A DNA stretch of 64,000 nucleotides from Brenneria rubrifaciens (GTDB lineage Bacteria; Pseudomonadota; Gammaproteobacteria; Enterobacterales; Enterobacteriaceae): contig NZ_CP034035.1 in NCBI RefSeq assembly GCF_005484945.1, positions 3,286,001 through 3,350,000 of the forward strand, written 5' to 3'. The first letter of the stretch is position 1, and every line of letters begins with the position of its first letter. The notes under the pieces were generated by a model. That model did not search any database. It saw only the letters and a program-made list of their open reading frames with translations, and was not told where the DNA came from. Below, one piece after another: positions 46,311 to 55,397 of this stretch. A program made the translations under genes and the position numbers.

Positions 46311-47750
46311 ATGAAATACAGAAATCGACGGTCGCTATTATGTAAGACGATGATAGCAATGACCATCCTGTTCGGCGGCGTGCAGCACGGGTGGGCGAAA
46401 CCTTTGCCTGCTGACACCTTTATTCCCAGCATCAGAAAAGACAGAGTCGACCCGCCGGCGCAGGGGCTATGGCTTTCGCCGGGCTATGGCAGATTGTTCG
46501 ACTTCAGAAATAATGCGGTTACTGTCTACAATTACGCCAAAGGCGCGTGCTGGCGCGACTCCGGCTATGTGAACGCGCCATCGCTGAACAGTCTGATTCC
46601 TTTTTACTCTACGGCAGAGTCATCGCGGTCGAGGGTATTCGCCTCGGCGCCCGAGGGTACGCAATACCACGTCAGATCGGTCACCGCCATCCCGTCCGTT
46701 TGCGCCCAAACGATAAACCGCACCGCGCCGGGCTATATTTTCAACGCCATCACTGCATCGTTGATCGATTTCTATCCCTTTGAGAAAGAACACAATGTCG
46801 ATTGGGCGTCGCGCAAAAAAGAATGGCAGGCGCGCGCGATGGCCGCACGTTCAGACCGCGAGTTACAGGCGATTTTGACGGAACTTTTTCGCGGCGTGGA
46901 GGACTTGCATACCAGCATCTCCGGCACGTTGAATGCCCGTCCGTTCAGTATCAGGGGATTTCGCGGCGACGATTTCCGATGGTTGCAGACGGTGTTCGCG
47001 CGGCAGAATCAGGAAACACTTTTCCTGAGTTGGTTTATGCGCTCGTGGATGCCAAAAGAGCTTGAGCAGGCATCGGCGGCGCTGTTGCCGGGCACAAGGC
47101 GGCAGGCGCTCAACAACGGATTAGTCTGGGGGAGACTGCAAGGCAATATCGGCTATCTCGCCATCAACAGAATGGGCGGATTCTCAGACGACGGCGATCT
47201 TGCCGCCGACCGAGCCCTGCTCGGCCCCGCGTTGGATCGGGCGCTCACCGATCTCAAGAACTCGCCCGCGCTGGTAGTGGATATTTCGCACAATTTAGGC
47301 GGTTACGATGAAATCTCAGCCGATATCGCCTCACGTTTTGCCGACAAACATCGGCCAGCGTATTACAAACGGGCTTTCCGCAATGGCGAAGAACAGCCGT
47401 TCGCGACAACCCCTCATCGCGGCGTTCGTTACCTCAAACCCATCTCTCTGCTCACCAGCGAACTCACCGCCAGCGCAGCGGAAGTCTTCACTATGCGAAT
47501 GCGTGAATTTCCGCATGTCACTCAGGTGGGTGAAACTACGCAAGGCGTTTTTTCAGACTCAACGGAAAAAAGCCTGCCCAACGGGTGGACGCTGTCCATG
47601 TCTACAGAAATTTATCGCGACTCCCGCGGGAAGAACCATGAAGGCGTGGGTATGGTGCCGGATATCCGCTATCCGGTCGTTTGGGCCGATCATGCCGCCG
47701 ACGGATATCGCAAAGCCATCCTGAATGCGGCTGAGCTCGCGGCGAAGTAA
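46311..47750 (+). CDS. S41-family (tail-specific/CtpA-type) serine peptidase, secreted
   Basis: The product has 479 residues from ATG 46311, which has GGAG upstream and begins a clear signal peptide (MKYRNRRSLLCKTMIAMTIL, cleavage near GWA-KP). An in-frame ATG at 46254 adds a hydrophilic leader and is rejected. The C-terminal half has the S41 core: GRLQGNIGYLAINRMGGF, PALVVDISHNLGG, and LTSELTASAAEVF with Ser388 as likely nucleophile, ending VGMVPDIRYP. No PDZ domain is obvious, so it is closer to the IRBP/PDZ-less members. Substrate is unknown. It should act in the periplasm or outside the cell. Confidence 0.85.
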   Translation: MKYRNRRSLLCKTMIAMTILFGGVQHGWAKPLPADTFIPSIRKDRVDPPAQGLWLSPGYGRLFDFRNNAVTVYNYAKGACWRDSGYVNAPSLNSLIPFYSTAESSRSRVFASAPEGTQYHVRSVTAIPSVCAQTINRTAPGYIFNAITASLIDFYPFEKEHNVDWASRKKEWQARAMAARSDRELQAILTELFRGVEDLHTSISGTLNARPFSIRGFRGDDFRWLQTVFARQNQETLFLSWFMRSWMPKELEQASAALLPGTRRQALNNGLVWGRLQGNIGYLAINRMGGFSDDGDLAADRALLGPALDRALTDLKNSPALVVDISHNLGGYDEISADIASRFADKHRPAYYKRAFRNGEEQPFATTPHRGVRYLKPISLLTSELTASAAEVFTMRMREFPHVTQVGETTQGVFSDSTEKSLPNGWTLSMSTEIYRDSRGKNHEGVGMVPDIRYPVVWADHAADGYRKAILNAAELAAK

Positions 47751-47793
47751 TCCCGCAGCCAGTTCCTCTCGTACTCAGCGACCGTGTCGACAT

Positions 47794-47822
47794 CAGCGCT
47801 AATTAACCCTCGGTTAGCGCTG
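47794..47822. terminator. Perfect inverted repeat after peptidase gene
   Basis: CAGCGCTAA and TTAGCGCTG form a 9-bp perfect stem with an 11-nt loop, about 45 nt after the stop codon. The loop sequence TTAACCCTCGG recurs 22 nt downstream in a second small hairpin. It is a probable terminator or processing site. Confidence 0.5.
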
Positions 47823-48069
47823 ACTTAACCCTCGGTTTAAGATCGCTGAACTCACGGCTCCCGACAGTAGTTTACCGAACAGGCAGGCCAACCCCCTCAG
47901 ATTTTCAATCCCGCTTCCCTGCCCTGACCACGGCTGATGCCCTGATCGCGGGAAGGCCAGATCGCTTCGGCCGTTTGTTCAACGCTTCAGCAATCAAGCG
48001 CTCGCCCTTCGGCCAGTGTCGCGTCAGCGCATTTGCTAATGTAGCTGAAGCTAACCTACGGTGTGAATC

Positions 48070-48323
48070 ATGCTTCCCGGACGTCTTGAATCCGCGCGGT
48101 TAAACGCGCATCTTACTCAGCAAAAACGGGGGACGCCGGCGGGTTTTGAAGAGGAAACCGCGCAGTACGAAAACGGGATACATCGCCCGGCATTTGAATG
48201 ATGTGCGCCTTTGCCCGCGTTCTTAACGTCCCCGAAAGCCATTTTTATCCCCTTGATGACGACTTTGCGGAAATCATCCTGAAATTGTACGACGGTGACG
48301 TCGTTCAGTGGAAAAAGGGATAA
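48070..48323 (+). pseudogene. Broken XRE-type HTH regulator
   Basis: The first frame from ATG 48070 reads MLPGRLESARLNAHLTQQKR, then QYENGIHRPAFE and a TGA. The adjacent frame continues with MCAFARVLNVPESHFYPLDD and DFAEIILKLYDG to a stop at 48323. Together they give a recognisable short XRE regulator (helix-turn-helix plus the NVPxxxFY...DDDxAEIIL tail). About seven residues are missing from the HTH and there is a frameshift. It is clearly inactive. Confidence 0.75.
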
Positions 48324-48465
48324 CCCGCTCATTGCAAACTAAATTCACGTAAAAACGGTATGCCCACGCCGGGCGGTATCCGACCGTCAGCCATCGCTTT
48401 CAGCGCGTTTTCAAGTAGGCTGATTTTGCAATACCCTAATCGACCTCACCGGCACCGTTCGCCTC

Positions 48466-48550
48466 TCAGCGTTCCAGCATATCCGCCCACGGCCGCATCC
48501 TGCGCCGCCGCTGTTCCACATACCGCGCATAATTGTAGGCCGTGCTGTGA
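48466..48550 (-). pseudogene. Second P4-type integrase C-terminal remnant
   Basis: The minus strand encodes STAYNYARYVEQRRRRMRPW, then ADMLER and a stop, the characteristic end of P4-family integrases. It is not the same sequence as the remnant at 35252, so it stems from a different element. Only this tail remains. Confidence 0.7.
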
Positions 48551-48557
48551 ACGGCTT

Positions 48558-49484
48558 TTAATATTCGCGGGAGAAGTCCACTTCGCCCCGTAATGCGCCG
48601 CCTTCATGAAAACGCGCCAGATTATGCAGGAATAAACGCCCCATCAGGGTTGGCACCATCGGGCCGGCAATATGGCCGGTAAGCGTCAGCTTTGGCTCAT
48701 CCCAGAACGGATGCGCCGCGGGTAATGGCTCCTGGCGAAACACATCCAGGACCGCCCCCGCGATCTGTTTTGCCCGCAACGCAGCCAGCAGATCCCCATC
48801 CACCACCGCGGTTCCCCGTCCCACATTGATAAACAAGGCCGACGACTTCATGGCGGCAAACACGTCGGCGTGAAAGATGTCGGTCGTTGCGGTGGTATCG
48901 GGCAGAATATTGATTACGGAGTCCGCATCCCGCACCGCCGTTTCCAGCTCGCCCATTCCCATGACCCGCCGAAAATGCGGCAGGGCTCTGGGCGTATTCA
49001 CAATCCCGTCAAGTGCAACCCCGAAAGGTTTCAGAAAATCGGCAACCTCACACCCAATCTCACCCGCACCGACAATCAGTACATTTTTGCCTGCCAGCGA
49101 TCCGGGCAAACGGTGATTCCACTCATGCTGCCGTTGACTGACCTGACGCTCGCCCAGCCGTAGCTCATGCCTGAGCATATGGGCCATCACATATTCGGCA
49201 ATCGGTTGACCAAAAACGCCTACCGCACGGCTCAGGCGATAATCCCGCGGTAACTTGTCGGCCAACAATGGCTTGAATCCGGCCCAGGTAGATTGCAGCC
49301 ATTTCGGTTTGACCCCCTGAGCCAGCAGGCCAGCCGCCGCATCGGGTTCACCAAGCCAGATCGAACAGTCGCCAGCTTGGGTCGCGGTTCCATCCGACAA
49401 CACCAGATCCAGTTCCGGCGCTTCATCATGCAGCACAGCGCGGATTTCATCAGCGCGAAGATCCAGCAGAAGGATCGCGGTCAT
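48558..49484 (-). CDS. D-2-hydroxyacid dehydrogenase, NAD(P)-dependent
   Basis: The product has 308 residues from ATG 49484, which has AAGGAG at good spacing; a longer frame from 49535 adds a Cys-rich leader without a ribosome site. The Rossmann motif is VLIVGAGEIGCEVADF. Catalytic residues are in place: Arg in INVGRGTAVVD, Glu in DVFRQEPLP, His in LTGHIAGP. Family members reduce 2-oxo acids such as glyoxylate, hydroxypyruvate or phenylpyruvate. Its size and the GHIAGP loop recall the GhrA-like branch. It stands alone, and its substrate is open. Confidence 0.88.
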   Translation of the reverse strand: MTAILLLDLRADEIRAVLHDEAPELDLVLSDGTATQAGDCSIWLGEPDAAAGLLAQGVKPKWLQSTWAGFKPLLADKLPRDYRLSRAVGVFGQPIAEYVMAHMLRHELRLGERQVSQRQHEWNHRLPGSLAGKNVLIVGAGEIGCEVADFLKPFGVALDGIVNTPRALPHFRRVMGMGELETAVRDADSVINILPDTTATTDIFHADVFAAMKSSALFINVGRGTAVVDGDLLAALRAKQIAGAVLDVFRQEPLPAAHPFWDEPKLTLTGHIAGPMVPTLMGRLFLHNLARFHEGGALRGEVDFSREY

Positions 49485-49958
49485 AAACAAGCTCCTTACG
49501 CAAAATACACACAGGACGTCAATACAGAGAAGCATAACACCGCTTCCGGCTCAGGCATTTCATCCTCGCTCCGCGGCCCAGGGTGCTAAACGCGCTCCCC
49601 CGGCACATCGACGGCAGTAGAAATTTGTAAAACGAAAATGCGGAAATGAATATCAAACTGGAGAACATATTTTTATTTCGCCAGAAATGTTGTCCACAAC
49701 AAATATAACGCCCGAAATAATAAATGTTGAAACAATTTCAATGATCTGATTAAATTTAATTACAAAACAACATAGATTAATAAAAAAACGACTCACTTGA
49801 CATTTTTATGACGGGGATGGGTTTAGGTTTAAATAATGAGCCATCTAATAAATAGCCGAGCTGCTCGGGCTGTAATGATAAAGGTTCGCGTTAGGTAAAT
49901 AGGACATAGCCGTATTCCAAGGATAATTAATTTTTTAATATCATAGGGATATATTGCC
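49485..49958 (+). other. AT-rich promoter region of the glycan-like operon
   Basis: This 470 bp has no credible gene and becomes strongly AT-rich from about 49620. A small stem (CCGAG/CTCGG around 49857-49870) sits about 90 nt before the glycosyltransferase start. I looked for a JUMPstart/ops element and did not find one. Confidence 0.4.
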
Positions 49959-51158
49959 ATGTTAACTAAAGCAGAACGACCCCGTGAGCCCAGGATAGTC
50001 TTTTATTCCCATGACACGATGGGATTAGGTCACGTAAGAAGAAATATGCTACTTGCTCAGGCGGTGGCAAATATATGGTCTGACGCGGCGATCCTGTTAA
50101 CGACTGGCGTACGTGAAGCCGGGCAATTCCCTCTGCCCAAAGGCGCGGATGTCGTGACGCTGCCAACTTACCTGAAAACGGCTGACGGGCGCTATCTGCC
50201 CAGGACATTGGGTAAGGATATCAACCATTTGGTCACCCTTCGCTCGAACATCCTTCATGCTGCCATTAACGCGTTCGAACCGGATATCGTCGTGGTGGAT
50301 AACGTTCCGCGCGGCGCTATGTCGGAACTCGACTCCATTTTGCCGGTGCTGGCGGCAAAAGGCACAGACGTGGTGCTTGGCCTGCGGGATATTATTGATC
50401 ATCCCGAGGTCGTTCAGCGCCAATGGGCAAAGCTGGGAAACGCCGCGGCCATTCGGAACTATTTTACTCAGGTGTGGATTTACGGAGATGCCAACTTTTA
50501 CGATCTCCCGCGGCAATACGGGTTTGATGCCGAACTGACAAAGAAAATCACCTTTGTCGGTTATCTGGATGCCGCAAAGCGGCGTCGGAAAACGGTATCC
50601 GCTGAACGCCCCTGCCAACTCGACGCTCCCTATGTCTTGTGCATGGTGGGAGGAGGACAAGACGGCTTTGCGCTGGCGAAAGCCTTTGTCCATGCGCAGT
50701 TACCCGCAGGCCGCCACGGGGTACTGATTACCGGCTCCATGATGCCCGACGAGGAGCGCGGTCAACTGCACCATTGGGTCAGGCAGCGCGATGATATGAC
50801 GATGGCGGAATTTGTGGCGGAACCTCTGGAACTGATACGCCAGGCGGAGCGCATCGTATCAATGGGAGGATACAACACTGTTACCGAGATACTGGCCCTT
50901 CAGAAAACGGCGTTGATCATACCCCGCGTCTCACCGCGTCAGGAACAGTGGATACGGGCGACAAAGCTGGCTGAACACAATCTGGTGACCTGTCTGGCCC
51001 CTGAACAATTAAGTCCTGCGTTTATTCAGCACTGGCTGGCTCAGCCTCAGACCTTCGCCAACCCGCGGGAGGTCCTGGATTTTCAGGGGTTAGAGCATGT
51101 TGCTACGCAGGTTGACGGCGTTTTACGCAACAAAATACGCAACGGAGTCTTAATCTGA
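49959..51158 (+). CDS. MurG-like (GT28-type) glycosyltransferase
   Basis: The product has 399 residues. The N-terminal half opens with YSHDTMGLGHVRRN, a GLGH nucleotide-sugar transferase signature. The C-terminal half has SMGGYNTVTEIL and an acceptor/donor loop like MurG-type GT-B enzymes. It is first gene of a six-gene unit and ends by a one-base stop/start overlap (TGATG) with the next glycosyltransferase, so they are co-translated. No signal or membrane segment is seen, so it acts at the cytoplasmic face. Sugar donor and acceptor are unknown. Confidence 0.85.
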   Translation: MLTKAERPREPRIVFYSHDTMGLGHVRRNMLLAQAVANIWSDAAILLTTGVREAGQFPLPKGADVVTLPTYLKTADGRYLPRTLGKDINHLVTLRSNILHAAINAFEPDIVVVDNVPRGAMSELDSILPVLAAKGTDVVLGLRDIIDHPEVVQRQWAKLGNAAAIRNYFTQVWIYGDANFYDLPRQYGFDAELTKKITFVGYLDAAKRRRKTVSAERPCQLDAPYVLCMVGGGQDGFALAKAFVHAQLPAGRHGVLITGSMMPDEERGQLHHWVRQRDDMTMAEFVAEPLELIRQAERIVSMGGYNTVTEILALQKTALIIPRVSPRQEQWIRATKLAEHNLVTCLAPEQLSPAFIQHWLAQPQTFANPREVLDFQGLEHVATQVDGVLRNKIRNGVLI

Positions 51159-52384
51159 TGGACAATGGCGCGCCGTCACCCCGTCAAACGGTCTATGTCG
51201 GCTATGTATTGAAACGTTATCCGCGATTTTCAGAAACATTTGTCGTTAATGAGATCCTGGCTCACGAACGCGCGGGCATGAAAGTTGATATTTTTGCTTT
51301 AGGCCCGGTGAGCGAAACGCATTTTCAGGACGGTATCGCCCGCGTGAAAGCGCCCGTCACACGTTATAAGGACAGACAATACGATCCGGAAATCTTTTGG
51401 CAATTGCTGCAAACCGCACGTGAGCGACTGCCCGATTTCGACAAGAGGATGACCCAGGTGCAGTGGGGATCGCCTCATTCGTTTGCACAAGCGATTAAGC
51501 TCGCGTTGGATGTGCAAGCCCGCGGCATTCAACATCTTCATGCGCATTTCGGCACGCTCGCCACCACCGTGGCGCGTCTGGCGGCGATTTTCAGCGGCGT
51601 GACGTATTCGTTTACTGCGCATGCCAAAGATATCTACTACTGCTACGGCGAGCCAACCGAACTGGATATCAAACTGCGTGATGCCGCTTGCGTCGTCACC
51701 GTATCGGATTATAACCTCGCCTATTTGCGCAAAAAATACGGCGCCTGCGCCGAGCGGCTGGTGCGTTTGTACAATGGGGTGGATCTGCAACAATTTCCGT
51801 ATTCACCGCCCGCACAGCACTCAAAGGAAATTCTGGCGGTAGGGCGATTAGTCAGGAAAAAGGGATTTGATGTACTGATTGAAGCCGTCTCGCTGCTGAA
51901 ACAGCGGGGTCTGGATTTTCACTGTACCCTGATAGGCAACGGCGACTTATTTGCCCCCCTGCAACGTCAGATCGACACCTTAAAGCTGCATGACCGTATG
52001 ACGCTGGCGGGCTCAAAACCACAGCAGGAAGTCATTGCCGAGATGCGGCAAGCCGCGATGTTGGTCGCCCCGTGCGTAATCAGCGATGATGGCGACCGGG
52101 ATGGCCTGCCCACTGTTTTACTGGAAGCGATGGCGTTGGGAACGCCCGTGGTTTCAACCACCGTCGCCGGTATTCCCGAAGTGGTGATAAACCAGAAAAC
52201 GGGATTGTGCATTCCCCCTCAGAACCCCCATGCGTTAGCGGACGCGATCGCCTGTCTGCTCAACGATGCGGATCAGCGGTTCAGTTTGTCTCACCACGCG
52301 CGCGCACTGATAAGCGCGGAGTACGATATCAATCGGAATGCCAGCCGGTTACGCGACATGTTCTCTGCCAGCGTAAGGCCATGA
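51158..52384 (+). CDS. GT4-family glycosyltransferase
   Basis: The product has 408 residues. The N-terminus shows KRYPRFSETFVVNEI, typical of GT4 enzymes of polysaccharide clusters. The donor site near the C-terminus reads GLPTVLLEAMALGTPVVSTT with GIPEVV, the EX7E-type region. AVGRLVRKKGFDVLIEA marks the second Rossmann half. It overlaps the upstream glycosyltransferase by one base and is followed 31 nt later by a third, suggesting ordered assembly of one oligosaccharide. Confidence 0.92.
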   Translation: MDNGAPSPRQTVYVGYVLKRYPRFSETFVVNEILAHERAGMKVDIFALGPVSETHFQDGIARVKAPVTRYKDRQYDPEIFWQLLQTARERLPDFDKRMTQVQWGSPHSFAQAIKLALDVQARGIQHLHAHFGTLATTVARLAAIFSGVTYSFTAHAKDIYYCYGEPTELDIKLRDAACVVTVSDYNLAYLRKKYGACAERLVRLYNGVDLQQFPYSPPAQHSKEILAVGRLVRKKGFDVLIEAVSLLKQRGLDFHCTLIGNGDLFAPLQRQIDTLKLHDRMTLAGSKPQQEVIAEMRQAAMLVAPCVISDDGDRDGLPTVLLEAMALGTPVVSTTVAGIPEVVINQKTGLCIPPQNPHALADAIACLLNDADQRFSLSHHARALISAEYDINRNASRLRDMFSASVRP

Positions 52385-52415
52385 TCGTTAACAGGTACTC
52401 AAAAGGAATCATCAT

Positions 52416-53600
52416 ATGCGTATTGCGTATATCTGTACTGATCCGGGTATCCCTGTTTTTGGCTGTAAAGGCGCTTCAATCCATATTCAGGAAGTGCTGC
52501 GCAGCCTGCTGAAAACAGGCGCGGATATCACCCTGTTCGCACAGCGGACCGGCGGAGAACCGCCGGCGGAACTGGCTGGCGTTCATCTGCACCGGTTACC
52601 CGCATTGCCTGACGACACCCCTGAGGTACGCGCTCAGGCGGCGTTAGCCGCAAACCACCATCTGCAACAGGCTTTAATGCGTTATCCCCGTTTTGATGTG
52701 GTTTATGAACGTTACGCCCTGTGGAGCGCCGCGGGAATGGCCTATGCCAGACAGACCGGCTGCAAGGGGATACTGGAAGTCAACGCCCCGTTGATTGAAG
52801 AACAAAAACGGTATCGGGTATTACCGCTGGAGGCAGAAGCCCTGCGCATCCTGCGTTCAGTGTTAACTCATGCCGCCACGATTGTGGCGGTTTCTCCGGG
52901 CGTGAAAGCCTATTTAACGCAGTTTCCCCAGGCAAGGCAGCGAGTTTATGTGGTGCCCAATGGGGTTGATCCCCTGCGCTTTAGTCAGGCGATTAGCATC
53001 AGACAGGCACGCCTGACGCACGGCCCGCCACGCGACAGTACGATCGGTTTTTTAGGCAGCTTAAAACCGTGGCATGGCGTAGAGACACTGATTGATGCGT
53101 TTGCGTTATTACATCTACGGGGCAACCCGGTACGTCTGTTGATCGTGGGCGACGGCCCGCAACACGCGTCACTCTCTGACAGGGTCGCGCGGCTGGGTCT
53201 ATCCGACAGGGTTCACTTCACCGGCGCGTTGCCCCATACGGAGATTCCAGCCCGGCTAGCAGAAATGGATATCGCCGTCGCCCCCTACCCCGCCCTGCCA
53301 GATTTTTATTTTTCGCCGCTCAAGATTTATGAATATATGGCCGCGGGATTACCCGTTATCGCCACCCGGGTCGGGCATCTGGCCAGTGTCGTCGAAGAGG
53401 GAAAAACCGGTTTGCTGGCCGCGCCGGATAACCCGCTTGCGCTGTGCCATACCCTGGAAAAGCTGGTCGTCAACCGCACGCTGTGTTGTCAACTGGGCGA
53501 AAACGGGCACCGGGCCATCATCGCTAATCAGAGCTGGGATGCGGTCGTACAACGGATTTTCCGCCTTGCCAATAGCATTTTACCGGAGGGACAAGCATGA
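52416..53600 (+). CDS. GT4-family glycosyltransferase
   Basis: The product has 394 residues, with AAAAGGAA upstream of the ATG. The start is YICTDPGIPVFGCKGASIHI, and IGFLGSLKPWHGVETLIDAF marks the C-terminal domain. The donor motif FSPLKIYEYMAAGLPVIATR carries the conserved Glu pair. Its stop codon overlaps the ABC exporter start by four bases (ATGA). It is likely to add a sugar to the same product as the two preceding enzymes. Confidence 0.92.
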   Translation: MRIAYICTDPGIPVFGCKGASIHIQEVLRSLLKTGADITLFAQRTGGEPPAELAGVHLHRLPALPDDTPEVRAQAALAANHHLQQALMRYPRFDVVYERYALWSAAGMAYARQTGCKGILEVNAPLIEEQKRYRVLPLEAEALRILRSVLTHAATIVAVSPGVKAYLTQFPQARQRVYVVPNGVDPLRFSQAISIRQARLTHGPPRDSTIGFLGSLKPWHGVETLIDAFALLHLRGNPVRLLIVGDGPQHASLSDRVARLGLSDRVHFTGALPHTEIPARLAEMDIAVAPYPALPDFYFSPLKIYEYMAAGLPVIATRVGHLASVVEEGKTGLLAAPDNPLALCHTLEKLVVNRTLCCQLGENGHRAIIANQSWDAVVQRIFRLANSILPEGQA

Positions 53601-55387
53601 AACTGCGCCCCTGGCGCGCGGTCACGCGTCAATTCTGGCCCTATATCCGGGTTCATTATCCGCTCATCAGCGGGGCATTGGCCGCCCTGCTGCTTTCAAC
53701 CGGCATGCGCCTGCTTGAACCCTGGCCATTGGCGTTTGTCATCGACCATATTTTATCCCCCAATAAAAACCGTGCGCACTGGCTTAACGCCTGGGATGTA
53801 TCAACGCTTTTAATGGTAAGCGTTGTCAGCGTGATCCTGATTGCCGCGCTGCAAGCGGCCATGAGTTATCTCAGTACTATCGGGCTGGCGCTGGCGGGAA
53901 GCCGCGTACTCAGTGCGGTGCGCAGTGACCTGTTTGCGCATTTACAGCGCCTGTCGTTGAACTTTCACTATAGGGTGAAAACGGGCGATCTCGCCATGCG
54001 CTTAACCAGCGATATCGGTATGCTGCGTGAAACCACGATTACCGCGCTGATGCCCATGCTGGTGAATATCCTGATCCTGGGCGGAATGCTGAGCATTATG
54101 CTGTACCTCAATTGGCAACTGACGCTGTGCGCGCTGCTGCCGATACCGTGGTTAATCTGGCACACCCGCCGAACCAGCCGGAAGATCCACGATACCAGCC
54201 GCAGACAGCGTAAATGCGAAGGCATCCTGGCGGCGAATGTCACCGAGTTTATGGGGGCGATCAGCACCGTACAGGCGCTCTCTTTGGAAACCGAAACCAT
54301 CAAGCGTTTTCAGGGCGATGACGCCAACAGCCTGCAACAAAACGTACGCTCGAAACGGTTAACCGCCGGTCTGGAGCGCAGCGTTGACCTGATTATCGCC
54401 TTTGCCACCGCGCTGGTGTTATGGCAAGGGGCGCTGGCGGTATTAAATGACCGAATGTCAGTGGGTGAATTGGTGATCTTCTTCTCTTATTTAAAGAATT
54501 CATTCCGGCCGATACGTGAATACGCAAAATATACCGGCCGCCTCTCCAAAGCGCTGGCCGCCGGGGAGCGCATCGTCGACCTGTTTCAACGGCAGCCCGA
54601 TATCACCAATCGTCCCAATGCTATCGCGTTGAACAAGGTGATCGATGAAATTTGCTTTGACCAGGTCGGCTTTCACTATGGGCGCGATGATCGCCAGCAC
54701 CGGATATTGGATCACACCACGTTCTCGCTACAGACGGGAGAATCCGTCGCCATTACCGGCGTGTCCGGCGTGGGAAAATCAACAATCGCACGTCTGTTAT
54801 TACGGTTGTATGACCCTCATGACGGACGCATCATGGTCAACGGGCGGGATATTCGTGATTACACCCTGGAGAGCCTGCGTCAACAAATTGGTTTTGTGCC
54901 GCAGGAGAGCCTGCTGTTCGGGCTCTCTATTCGTGAAAATATTGCGCTGGCCGTTCCGGGAGAAGTGACCGATACGCAAATTACCGATGCGGCGAAACTG
55001 GCCAATGCCCATGAGTTTATTACCGCGCAACCCCAGGGGTACGACACCATTTTGAGCGAACGCGGGCAATCCTTATCGGGCGGGCAGCAAAAGCGTCTTT
55101 CCATCGCCCGCGCGGCGATCCGCAATAGCCCGATTCTGATTCTGGACGAACCCAGCACCGGGCTGGACAGTGAGAATGAGCAGGCCGTTATCGAGGCGCT
55201 GGTGCGGCTGATGCAGCATCGTACCAGCTTGTTGATCACCCATAATCTTGCGTTCGCGGCACTGACGGACAAAATCCTCTTCATTGAGAACGGTTGCGTT
55301 ATGGAGCAAGGCAGCCACGACGCATTACTCGCCCGTCAGGGACGCTATGCGGAGTTATGGCATCTGCAAGGCCTGGGCCGGGCATAA
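53597..55387 (+). CDS. ABC exporter, fused permease and ATPase (MsbA-like)
   Basis: The product has 596 residues. The N-terminal ~320 residues contain the six-helix type-1 exporter domain (for example LPMLVNILILGGMLSIMLYL type helices). The nucleotide-binding domain follows: Walker A GVSGVGKST, Q-loop in IGFVPQESLLFG, signature LSGGQQKR, Walker B ILILDEPSTGLD, H-loop LLITHN. As a half-transporter it should work as a homodimer in the inner membrane. Lying after three glycosyltransferases, it is the likely flippase or exporter of their lipid-linked or small glycan product. Confidence 0.93.
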   Translation: MKLRPWRAVTRQFWPYIRVHYPLISGALAALLLSTGMRLLEPWPLAFVIDHILSPNKNRAHWLNAWDVSTLLMVSVVSVILIAALQAAMSYLSTIGLALAGSRVLSAVRSDLFAHLQRLSLNFHYRVKTGDLAMRLTSDIGMLRETTITALMPMLVNILILGGMLSIMLYLNWQLTLCALLPIPWLIWHTRRTSRKIHDTSRRQRKCEGILAANVTEFMGAISTVQALSLETETIKRFQGDDANSLQQNVRSKRLTAGLERSVDLIIAFATALVLWQGALAVLNDRMSVGELVIFFSYLKNSFRPIREYAKYTGRLSKALAAGERIVDLFQRQPDITNRPNAIALNKVIDEICFDQVGFHYGRDDRQHRILDHTTFSLQTGESVAITGVSGVGKSTIARLLLRLYDPHDGRIMVNGRDIRDYTLESLRQQIGFVPQESLLFGLSIRENIALAVPGEVTDTQITDAAKLANAHEFITAQPQGYDTILSERGQSLSGGQQKRLSIARAAIRNSPILILDEPSTGLDSENEQAVIEALVRLMQHRTSLLITHNLAFAALTDKILFIENGCVMEQGSHDALLARQGRYAELWHLQGLGRA

Positions 55388-55397
55388 GGATTGCGTG

